This document shows, in pieces, positions 1 through 6,809 of a DNA stretch of 9,685 bases. The stretch covers positions 1-9,685 of the forward strand of contig JAJFGT010000095.1 of the NCBI GenBank assembly GCA_021776015.1. The letters run 5' to 3'. The DNA is from Alphaproteobacteria bacterium (GTDB lineage: Bacteria; Pseudomonadota; Alphaproteobacteria; Micavibrionales; Micavibrionaceae). The position numbers and the translations under genes are program-made. The notes below the pieces were generated by a model. The model worked only from the letters and a program-made list of their open reading frames with translations, made no database searches and was not told the origin of the DNA. Every line of letters begins with the position of its first letter. Position 1 is the stretch's first letter.

Positions 1-2191
1 TTAGAGTGGCTATTGTTTGGTCAAGATATGATAGTTTTTCATTTATAAATATTATGGCTCCCTCATGTGTAACGGCCTCAATCCGACGAACCCCAGAAGA
101 CACGGCAGCTTCAGATGTAATTTTAAAGAGTCCCATATCTCCTGTACGACGGACATGTGTGCCCCCACAGAGTTCAACTGAGAATGGGTTTTTTGTATCT
201 CTGATAGGTTGCCCCATAGAAAGAACACGAACATCTTCTTCATATTTTTCACCAAAGAGTGCCATAGCTCCAATTTCTACAGCTTTATCTTTGTTCATAA
301 GTTGTGTTGTGACAGGGCTATTGGCAAGAATCTCCCAGTTCACAATAGACTCGATTTCTTGTAATTTATCTGCAGATATAGATGTAGGATGGCTAAAATC
401 AAAGCGCAGTTTTTCAGAATTTACAAGTGAGCCTTTTTGAGTCACGTGATCTCCCAAAACTTGCCGAAGAGCAGCATGTAAAAGATGTGTAGCGGAATGG
501 TTGGCACGTGTCGTTTGACGGTTTTCTACATCAATATTAAGGCGAATAGTTTGTCCAACTTTTATCTCTTCATTTTTCAGTTCTCCAATATGAACATGGA
601 GTTTTCCAAGAGGTTTCGTTGTATTAAAGACGAGAAAGAGACCTTTATCTCCAAATGTAATTTCCCCTTTATCTCCAGATTGTCCTCCAGATTCAGCGTA
701 AAATGGAGTTTGATTTGTAATGATCTCTCCTTTTTCTCCAGCTTTAAGGACATCCACTCTCTTTCCATCTTTTACAATAGCAAGGATATGAGCTTCTGCT
801 GTGTTGAGGTCGTAGCCTAAAAATTCTGTTTTCCCAAATTCTTCGACAAGATCAAACCAAAACTTCTCTGTCATTTCTTCTCCAGATCCTGACCATGCCG
901 CACGAGCTGCTTTTTTTTGTTTGTCCATACAGGAATCAAATGCAGATTCATCGACTTCTATATTTTGAGGTCTTAAAGCATCTTGCGTTAAATCTAAAGG
1001 AAATCCATACGTATCGTATAATTTAAAAGCAACATCTCCAGGGAATTTTGAACCGGAACTAACTTTTCCGACTTCTTCGTCGAGCATCTTTAGTCCGCGC
1101 TCAAGGGTTAATTTAAAACGAGCTTCCTCATTTTCTAAAGTTTGTGTAATTAGACTTTTTGCGCGTCGTAATTCAGGATAGGCATCGCCCATTTTTTCAA
1201 GAAGAGTAGAGAAGATTTGGTGCATGATAGGATCTTGTGCACCAAGAAGATGAGCATGGCGCATTCCTCGTCTCATGATACGACGTAGAACATAGCCGCG
1301 ACCTTCATTACTAGGAAGGATACCATCCGCCATTAAAAAACTAGCGGAACGAATATGATCTGCAATAACTTTATGAGAGGCCGATTGTTCTCCATTGGGA
1401 TCAACTGATGTGAGATCAGCTACATGCTGAATCAGCGCCTGCATAATATCAATATCATAGTTGTTGTTACTTCCCATTAAGGTTGCAGCAAGACGTTCTA
1501 AACCCATTCCTGTGTCAACGGATTGTGTAGGGAGGTTTACACGTGTGTCTGGATCAATTTGCTCATATTGCATGAAAACATTGTTCCAAATTTCGATAAA
1601 ACGATCGCCATCTTCTTCGGGGGATCCTGGAGGACCACCCCATATATGATCGCCATGATCATAGAAAATTTCTGTACACGGCCCACAAGGTCCTGTATCA
1701 GCCATTCTCCAGAAATTATCATCTGTGGGAATACGAATAATCTTATGATCAGAAAAGCCCGAAACTTTCTTCCATATCTTTGCAGCTTCTTCATCGCTGG
1801 AATGAACGGTCACAAGGAGTTTTTCAGGGTCTAAGCCAAAATTTTTGGTGAGAAGCTCCCATGAAAAGGCAATAGCCTCTTCTTTAAAGTAATCTCCAAA
1901 TGAAAAATTTCCGAGCATTTCAAAAAAAGTATGATGTCGTGCCGTATAACCTACATTTTCAAGATCATTATGTTTTCCTCCTGCACGAACACATTTTTGT
2001 GCTGTTGTTGCACGTGTATAAGGACGGGTTTCTTTTCCTGTAAAAACATCTTTAAACTGGTTCATCCCAGAATTTGTAAACATTAAACTTGGATCATTAT
2101 GAGGGACAAGAGAACTGCTCTCAACAATGGTATGTCCATTTTTTTCAAAAAAGCTTAAAAATTCTGTACGGATATCTTGAACGGTTTTCAT
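1..2191 (-). CDS. alaS: Alanyl-tRNA synthetase, 3' end cut by window edge
   Basis: Class II aminoacyl-tRNA synthetase that activates alanine with ATP, charges tRNA-Ala in the cytosol and hydrolyses mischarged Ser/Gly-tRNA-Ala. I translated 730 codons from the ATG at 2191 to the left edge with no stop or frameshift. Family proteins are about 870-880 residues, so roughly 150 C-terminal residues (the C-Ala domain) lie outside. Visible landmarks: class II motif 2, [18 protein letters not shown], at 85-102; motif 3, GMGLERLAA, at 228-236; and the editing-domain metal site, made of H565 and H569 (NHSATHLLH) plus C675 and H679 (CGGTH). All are intact, so the enzyme should be active and able to edit. 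A purine-rich GAAAGAG sits 5 nt before the ATG. The gene lies 80 nt downstream of the transglycosylase on the same strand and may have its own weak promoter in that gap. Confidence 0.97.
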   Translation of the reverse strand, partial: MKTVQDIRTEFLSFFEKNGHTIVESSSLVPHNDPSLMFTNSGMNQFKDVFTGKETRPYTRATTAQKCVRAGGKHNDLENVGYTARHHTFFEMLGNFSFGDYFKEEAIAFSWELLTKNFGLDPEKLLVTVHSSDEEAAKIWKKVSGFSDHKIIRIPTDDNFWRMADTGPCGPCTEIFYDHGDHIWGGPPGSPEEDGDRFIEIWNNVFMQYEQIDPDTRVNLPTQSVDTGMGLERLAATLMGSNNNYDIDIMQALIQHVADLTSVDPNGEQSASHKVIADHIRSASFLMADGILPSNEGRGYVLRRIMRRGMRHAHLLGAQDPIMHQIFSTLLEKMGDAYPELRRAKSLITQTLENEEARFKLTLERGLKMLDEEVGKVSSGSKFPGDVAFKLYDTYGFPLDLTQDALRPQNIEVDESAFDSCMDKQKKAARAAWSGSGEEMTEKFWFDLVEEFGKTEFLGYDLNTAEAHILAIVKDGKRVDVLKAGEKGEIITNQTPFYAESGGQSGDKGEITFGDKGLFLVFNTTKPLGKLHVHIGELKNEEIKVGQTIRLNIDVENRQTTRANHSATHLLHAALRQVLGDHVTQKGSLVNSEKLRFDFSHPTSISADKLQEIESIVNWEILANSPVTTQLMNKDKAVEIGAMALFGEKYEEDVRVLSMGQPIRDTKNPFSVELCGGTHVRRTGDMGLFKITSEAAVSSGVRRIEAVTHEGAIIFINEKLSYLDQTIATL

Positions 2192-2225
2192 CGGAACTCT
2201 TTCGTGAGGGTAAAAATGATCTTTT

Positions 2226-2256
2226 ATATTAAGCCGAATCTGATCAGAGCATGCAA
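2226..2256 (-). promoter_or_regulatory. Possible sigma-70 promoter for alaS
   Basis: On the minus strand TTGCAT (2251-2256) and TAATAT (2226-2231) are separated by 19 nt, or 18 nt if TTAATA is taken as the -10. Transcription would start near 2219 and give a leader of about 28 nt before the alaS ATG. The -35 is imperfect and the spacer long, so this is a weak candidate. Read-through from the upstream transglycosylase gene is the alternative, since no terminator-like hairpin is visible in the 80-nt gap. Confidence 0.3.
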
Positions 2257-2271
2257 GGGTTATTTATGCGT

Positions 2272-4155
2272 TTAATCTAGCGCCTGATAGAGAGGCCATC
2301 TATTCTGGCTTATAGTCTCAAGGCTTGGTGAGTTTTGTTCAAATTGATTTCTATAGATCCATAAATTAGCCATGACGTATTTAACAAAGTTTCGAGTTTC
2401 TGCCGATGGAATGAGTTCAATAAAAAGAAGTGGATCAGCGATAGTTTGAGGGTCTTGAATTTTATTCTGCCATCGTGACAAGTTTACAGGGCCTGCATTA
2501 TACGCAATCAGAAGGAAGAAAAGATTGTTATTAATATGAGATTGAGGGAGGAGGGAGTCGAGATAGGCTTCTCCCGTTCGAATATTTATTTTTGGATTTG
2601 TTAGAGCTCGTTTTTGAGATGTTTTAAAGGCAGGGTTCTTCATAATAAAGGCTGCAGTGGAGGGAAGGATTTGCATCAACCCTAAGGCACCTTCTGAGCT
2701 ATTAGCATCTGCTTTGAAGCTAGATTCTTGTCGGATCAAGGCATGAATAAGGGCTTTATCAATTTTATGCTGAGATGAAGAAATGCCCCAAGATGATAGT
2801 TCTGGATAGAGAGCACTGTCATAGTAATCTCCATTATCTTGTTTAAAAGAATTTCCGAATTTAATAAGAAAGCGGCTTAATTTGTAATGGGCCGCCATAG
2901 AAACCATAGCTGCTTTTAGATCAGGATTCTTTGTAGGGTCTATAGCTTCTAGTTCCATATTAGCTAAATTCTCTAGCCCAATGTTGGCGAGAAAATAAGC
3001 TCTTTCTCCACGTGGGTGAGTGAATAAGACCTCACGGCGTTTATGTGTAAAAGAAGGGATGTCCCAGTTAAAATGATCTATATCCTCCAATATATTATTG
3101 GCGATCATTCCATAAAATGTTCTGGGATAATGAGTGGCTTTTTTAAGCCATTGATGGGCACGATTTTTATTTCCAATCTGTGTATGGGCACGAAATGCCC
3201 AATAAGAAGCAGCAGAGACTTCCCACTGGTCAGCGTATCCTGAAGAAGCCGTTTTTTCAAAATATAGAGCAGACAGTGCGTATCGTTTTTGTTTCCATGC
3301 TGCGATTCCAGACACCCATCCAGATAAGGGCATTTCCTCTCCATGACGATCAGATACAGTGCTAGCTTGGTTAAAGGCATCATTATATTTGCCTTCAATA
3401 AGATAAGATAGAGCGATTTTTATAGTGAGATTGTCTTTTTCAGATTGGGATAAAATTTGAGTGAATGTTGATTTTTGTAAGGCATTTAAGGCTCTTGTTG
3501 GCATTCCTTCTGATATAGAGTCTTGAATGCTACTTTTTAAAAATTCAACATTCTCCTCTTGTTCTGGCGTTCGCTGATAGTGAAGAGGGGTAAATATTTT
3601 AGATGTTTTTTGCTGTTCCAAAGAGCCCCTCATATAAGTGGGGTATGAATATTCAGGCAGTTTATAGCCATATCCTTTTGGCATATGATGTTCCGCTAGT
3701 TTATAAATTCTATGTGAAAAAGGATGGTCACCATATTTTTTGAGCCAATCAGCAAGGTCTTCAAAACTGACTTGGGAATCTATTTGATGCGTATAACGGT
3801 GCAAAAAAATATGACCAATTAGCGCCGTGTTTTTGAGCTTTAAGATTTCTTGATCAGCGTCTTTAAATTTTTGAGCATTCTGTAAGTCAAATATTTTTTT
3901 GTAATGTGCAATATCTTTTTTTAAATCTCTATTACCTTGCATCCCTTTTGTTAAAGGCTTGATTGTTGGAATAATTCCTCGAATTAAGGCTAAAACTTTT
4001 GGTTTTTGAGAAGATGAAGAGTTACTTTCATCTAGTTTTGGTTTTTGTAATGGAATGGGAGGAAGAGACTCCCTGATCATTTCAGCATGAGCAGAAAAAG
4101 AGAAACTTAGGCACAAGATCAAAATATATAAATAAAAATATGAGGTTGAGGGCAT
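2272..4155 (-). CDS. slt: Soluble lytic murein transglycosylase (Slt family)
   Basis: Periplasmic enzyme that cleaves the MurNAc-GlcNAc bond of peptidoglycan, leaving 1,6-anhydro-MurNAc ends. It is 627 residues long, close to Slt70-type proteins. Residues 1-24 form a hydrophobic signal peptide with likely cleavage after AHA24. Residues about 75-450 are helical repeats resembling the Slt superhelical domain, including YWAFRAHTQIGN (318-329) and the family-like FYGMIA (347-352). The catalytic SLT domain covers about 463-605: RQESSF with the presumed catalytic Glu477, GLMQILPSTA (492-501), AYNAGP (551-556) and ETRNFVKYV (586-594). The start is forced: the upstream frame holds no ATG, GTG or TTG before a TGA. 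No Shine-Dalgarno is near the ATG, but the glycosylase stop lies only 4 nt upstream, so translational coupling is likely. The signal peptide has no Lys or Arg before its hydrophobic core, which is unusual. Confidence 0.95.
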   Translation of the reverse strand: MPSTSYFYLYILILCLSFSFSAHAEMIRESLPPIPLQKPKLDESNSSSSQKPKVLALIRGIIPTIKPLTKGMQGNRDLKKDIAHYKKIFDLQNAQKFKDADQEILKLKNTALIGHIFLHRYTHQIDSQVSFEDLADWLKKYGDHPFSHRIYKLAEHHMPKGYGYKLPEYSYPTYMRGSLEQQKTSKIFTPLHYQRTPEQEENVEFLKSSIQDSISEGMPTRALNALQKSTFTQILSQSEKDNLTIKIALSYLIEGKYNDAFNQASTVSDRHGEEMPLSGWVSGIAAWKQKRYALSALYFEKTASSGYADQWEVSAASYWAFRAHTQIGNKNRAHQWLKKATHYPRTFYGMIANNILEDIDHFNWDIPSFTHKRREVLFTHPRGERAYFLANIGLENLANMELEAIDPTKNPDLKAAMVSMAAHYKLSRFLIKFGNSFKQDNGDYYDSALYPELSSWGISSSQHKIDKALIHALIRQESSFKADANSSEGALGLMQILPSTAAFIMKNPAFKTSQKRALTNPKINIRTGEAYLDSLLPQSHINNNLFFLLIAYNAGPVNLSRWQNKIQDPQTIADPLLFIELIPSAETRNFVKYVMANLWIYRNQFEQNSPSLETISQNRWPLYQALD

Positions 4156-4159
4156 GATG

Positions 4160-5038
4160 TTATGGGATGAGTTTAAGATGCTCTCTTTTCTTTTGTACCA
4201 TGATCATATCTTGCCAAACTGTTTTCTTCTCGTAGGGGTTACGGAGTAAAAATGCTGGGTGAAAAGTTGGGAGTGCAATGATCTCATGATTTAAAGGACC
4301 TAAATCAGGCGTAATTGTTTGGTAAGGGTGCCATTGTCCCCGCATTTTTTTAATACCTTCTTTTGTATTCAAAAGAGTTTTCATGGGTGTGTTACCAACA
4401 AGGACGAGTATTTTAGGAGATATAAGTTGAATGTGACGCTCTATAAAGGGAAGAGCTATTTTCATTTCATCAGGGGTTGGTGTTCTATTTCCAGGAGGAC
4501 GCCAGTTCAAAATATTACTGATATATGTAGCCTGATGGGGGTCTTCAGCCGAACGGGTGAGCCCGATCCGCTTGAAAATAATATCTAAAAGTTGTCCGCT
4601 TGCGCCAACAAAAGGTTTACCTTGACGGTCCTCATCAGCGCCAGGGGCTTCTCCGACAATCATAACATCAGCCTTTGGGTTGCCATCACAAAAGACCATA
4701 TTGAGTGCGGTCTTTTTAATAGAAAGCCCTTCAAAATTAGCGATGGCTTGTTTTAATTCTTCTAATGTTTTGGCTTCTCTTGCACATTGTTGTGCCTCAA
4801 TAATGGCTTGAGCTGTTCCCATGAGGGGTTGTTCAGCTGTGGAAGGTGGTTGCAAAGGAGGAGGATTTGATGTTGAAACAGAGGCCATGGGAACGGAGAC
4901 TGTAGAAGGTAATGGAGAAACAGGCAGTGTTTTATCTACGGGTTCAGAAGATAATATTTCATTAATCCCATTGTCCAAAAACCACTCTAATACATCTTTT
5001 TCAATACATCTTTTTATATTTAAATTGTTGCCCGTCAT
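4160..5038 (-). CDS. Uracil-DNA glycosylase, family 4-like, without Fe-S ligands
   Basis: Base-excision repair enzyme expected to remove uracil from DNA. The catalytic domain occupies about 88-292. Its first motif is GEAPGADEDRQGKPFVG (129-145), followed by NILNWRPPGNRTPTPDE (175-191) and the second motif, FHPAFLLRNP (259-268, His260). These are family 4-type signatures, not the GQDPY of family 1 Ung. Family 4 enzymes normally hold a 4Fe-4S cluster with four cysteines. Here the usual Cys before RPPGNR is Trp179, the next (in the helix before PFIER) is absent, and the N-terminal Cys pair is replaced around EELKQAIANFEG (93-104). The only cysteines are 11, 85 and 117, so a cluster is improbable. 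An N-terminal helix (about 10-30) and a Pro/Ser/Val-rich linker (about 33-70) precede the domain and explain the 292-residue length. GGAAGAG lies just before the ATG. First gene of the leftward group. Confidence 0.9.
   Translation of the reverse strand: MTGNNLNIKRCIEKDVLEWFLDNGINEILSSEPVDKTLPVSPLPSTVSVPMASVSTSNPPPLQPPSTAEQPLMGTAQAIIEAQQCAREAKTLEELKQAIANFEGLSIKKTALNMVFCDGNPKADVMIVGEAPGADEDRQGKPFVGASGQLLDIIFKRIGLTRSAEDPHQATYISNILNWRPPGNRTPTPDEMKIALPFIERHIQLISPKILVLVGNTPMKTLLNTKEGIKKMRGQWHPYQTITPDLGPLNHEIIALPTFHPAFLLRNPYEKKTVWQDMIMVQKKREHLKLIP
4989..5015. repeat. Tandem 13-nt direct repeat (14-nt period) inside the glycosylase start region
   Basis: Two identical copies of aatacatcttttt lie at 4989-5001 and 5003-5015, separated by one base. 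They are within the 5' end of the uracil-DNA glycosylase gene. Because the period is 14 nt, the copies are read in different frames: one gives KRCI (residues 9-12), the other KDVL (14-17). A short tandem duplication by slippage is a likely origin, though chance in an AT-rich sequence is possible. Confidence 0.75.
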
Positions 5039-5055
5039 TTCTCTTCCGCATACAC

Positions 5056-5083
5056 TGTTATAGAATTAAACATTGTTTATAGA
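5056..5083 (+). promoter_or_regulatory. Possible -10 elements for ETF-QO
   Basis: The plus strand carries two TATAGA hexamers, at 5059-5064 (preceded by TG at 5056-5057, an extended -10 form) and at 5078-5083. Neither has a convincing -35 at 16-18 nt. The second overlaps the minus-strand TATAAA. A promoter must lie in this 89-nt divergent gap or inside the glycosylase gene, but which element is used cannot be decided by reading. Confidence 0.25.
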
Positions 5084-5104
5084 CGTGAATGAGTTGAAAG
5101 ACAA
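5076..5104 (-). promoter_or_regulatory. Candidate sigma-70 promoter for the glycosylase-slt group
   Basis: On the minus strand TTGTCT (5099-5104) and TATAAA (5076-5081) are spaced by exactly 17 nt. Transcription would begin near 5069 and give a leader of about 30 nt before the glycosylase ATG at 5038. Spacing is ideal, and the match is four of six in the -35 and five of six in the -10. It is the best promoter candidate in the window and overlaps the presumed promoter of the divergent ETF-QO gene. Confidence 0.5.
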
Positions 5105-5127
5105 AACTTTTGGGTAAAAATTTAGAG

Positions 5128-6774
5128 ATGAATGTAAAGTCTGAACAGAGAATGGATCGAGAATCCATGAATTACGATGTTGTTATTGTCGGGGGAGGTC
5201 CCTCTGGCTTGGCATGTGCTATCCGTTTGAAACAACTTCAACCTGAACTGGCTGTCTGTGTTTTAGAGAAAGGTTCTGAAATTGGAGCCCATCTTTTATC
5301 TGGCGCTGTTTTTGAAACACGCGCGCTGGATGAATTGATTCCAGATTGGAAAGAGAAAGGTGCCCCTCTTCATACAAAAGCTCAAAAAGATAAATTTCTT
5401 TATTTGACCAAACATAAATCTTTTAGACTGCCTCAGCCGCCTCAAATGAGTAATCATGGTAATTATATTATAAGTCTTGGTGCTCTTGGAAAATGGTTAG
5501 GAGAACAGGCCGAGTCCTTAGGGGTGGAAATTTTTGCAGGTTTTGCAGCAGCTGAGATTTTGTATCATAATGAGGGGGCTCTGAAAGGATCTGTCAAAGG
5601 CGTTGCAACAGGAGACATGGGAGTGAATAAACAGGGGGAACGGACAGAGATGTTTGAACCTGGTGTTGAGCTCCATGCAAAACAAACTGTATTTGCAGAA
5701 GGCTGCCATGGTTCTTTGAGTAAAATACTGATTGAAAATTTTAACTTACGAGAAAATTCTGATCCACAAACCTATGGTCTTGGTGTTAAAGAAGTTTGGG
5801 AAATTGCAGAGGATAAACATCAAGAAGGTTTGATTGTTCATACAGTCGGCTGGCCGATGGACTCTAAAACCTATGGAGGTTCATGGATGTACCATATGGC
5901 GGATCGGTTGGTCTCTATAGGGTTTGTCGTGGGATTAGATTATAAAAACCCCTATTTGTCTCCATTTGAAGAAATGCAGCGTTATAAAACCCATCCAGAT
6001 ATTCGAAAATATTTGGAAGGAGGGAAGCGCATTTCTTATGGGGCGAGAACCATTGTAGAAGGAGGATACCAATCTCTTCCAAAGCTTACTTTCCCAGGAG
6101 GCATACTTGTAGGGGATTCTGCTGGATTTTTGAATGTCCCAAAAATCAAAGGAAATCACACAGCTATAAAATCAGGAATGCTAGGAGCGGAAGCTCTTAT
6201 CAAAGCGCTGGATAGTGGAGAGACAGAAGCCACTCTCTATACAGAACTTTTTGAAAAAAGTTGGATAAAACAAGAACTATATAAGGTTAGAAACATTAGA
6301 CCGGCTTTTCAAAAAGGGTTTTGGTTTGGTGTTTGTCATGCTGTGTTTCAAACTTTGGGAGGTTGGGTTCTTCCCTATACGATCAAAAATCATAAAGATC
6401 ATGAACAATTGATGACTGCGGAGCAATCTCAGAAAATTGACTATCCAAAACCTGATGGGGTTCTGACATTTGATCGTTTGTCATCTGTCTATCTGTCCAA
6501 TACAAATCACGCAGAAGATCAACCCTCTCACCTTATTTTACAGGATGTCGACATTCCCGTTTCCCACAATTTAGTAAAATTTGGCGGACCCTCACAATAT
6601 TATTGTCCTGCAGGGGTCTATGAATTTTCCAGCTTGGAAAATGCCCCTCAAGAATTTATAATCAATGCACAGAATTGCATTCATTGTAAAACATGTGATA
6701 TTAAAGACCCTGCACAGAATATAATCTGGACAGTTCCACAAGGGGGTGGGGGCCCCAACTATACAGGTATGTAG
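5128..6774 (+). CDS. Electron transfer flavoprotein-ubiquinone oxidoreductase (ETF-QO)
   Basis: Membrane-associated FAD/4Fe-4S enzyme that takes electrons from reduced ETF (fed by acyl-CoA and other dehydrogenases) and reduces ubiquinone. With the ATG at 5128 it has 548 residues, the usual family length. Landmarks: RESMNYDVVIVGGGPSG at the N-terminus with the dinucleotide-binding glycines at 22-27; the second FAD motif GGILVGDSAGFLNVPKIKG (324-342); and the C-terminal ferredoxin-like cluster with Cys493 (CPAGVYE) and Cys517, 520 and 523 (CIHCKTC). It ends in the typical GGGGPNYTGM. All four cluster ligands are present. The start is uncertain: an in-frame TTG at 5110 has GAAAG 9 nt upstream, and ATGs at 5152 and 5167 are also in frame. 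I prefer 5128 because it is the first ATG and keeps the conserved RESM segment. ETF subunit genes are not in the window. The TPR lipoprotein gene follows after 35 nt, probably in one transcript. Confidence 0.96.
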   Translation: MNVKSEQRMDRESMNYDVVIVGGGPSGLACAIRLKQLQPELAVCVLEKGSEIGAHLLSGAVFETRALDELIPDWKEKGAPLHTKAQKDKFLYLTKHKSFRLPQPPQMSNHGNYIISLGALGKWLGEQAESLGVEIFAGFAAAEILYHNEGALKGSVKGVATGDMGVNKQGERTEMFEPGVELHAKQTVFAEGCHGSLSKILIENFNLRENSDPQTYGLGVKEVWEIAEDKHQEGLIVHTVGWPMDSKTYGGSWMYHMADRLVSIGFVVGLDYKNPYLSPFEEMQRYKTHPDIRKYLEGGKRISYGARTIVEGGYQSLPKLTFPGGILVGDSAGFLNVPKIKGNHTAIKSGMLGAEALIKALDSGETEATLYTELFEKSWIKQELYKVRNIRPAFQKGFWFGVCHAVFQTLGGWVLPYTIKNHKDHEQLMTAEQSQKIDYPKPDGVLTFDRLSSVYLSNTNHAEDQPSHLILQDVDIPVSHNLVKFGGPSQYYCPAGVYEFSSLENAPQEFIINAQNCIHCKTCDIKDPAQNIIWTVPQGGGGPNYTGM

Positions 6775-6792
6775 TTTTTTAAATAATTTTTC

Positions 6793-6799
6793 AGAGGTG
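6793..6799 (+). promoter_or_regulatory. Ribosome binding site fixing the TPR lipoprotein start
   Basis: AGAGGTG lies 10 nt before the ATG at 6810 and is the clearest Shine-Dalgarno match in the window. It supports that ATG, which also gives a complete lipoprotein signal peptide. It suggests that this gene is initiated independently even if transcribed together with ETF-QO. Confidence 0.6.
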
Positions 6800-6809
6800 T
6801 TTTCTTGTT

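Noticed and set aside
6..820. Plus-strand open frames of 144 and 111 codons opposite alaS
   Set aside because: The minus strand encodes a continuous AlaS with all family motifs here; these frames show no recognisable motif and are antisense shadows.
911..918. Run of eight T (A8 on the alaS sense strand) as a possible frameshift or slippage site
   Set aside because: The alaS frame continues correctly through it (DKQKKAAR), and such runs are expected in AT-rich genes.
2249..2269. Inverted GCAT/ATGC words in the slt-alaS gap as a terminator or attenuator hairpin
   Set aside because: The stem would be only about four pairs with no T-run behind it; there is no sign of a T-box or other leader.
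4111..4113. Cys15 in the Slt signal peptide (LILC) as a lipobox, making it a membrane-bound transglycosylase
   Set aside because: Position -1 is Leu rather than Gly, Ala or Ser, and a good signal peptidase I site (AHA) follows at residue 24.
6749..6756. GGGGCCCC palindrome near the ETF-QO stop, followed by T-rich sequence, as a terminator
   Set aside because: The palindrome has no loop and encodes the conserved GGGGPNYTGM tail; the T-rich stretch is about 20 nt away, and the downstream gene appears to share the transcript.
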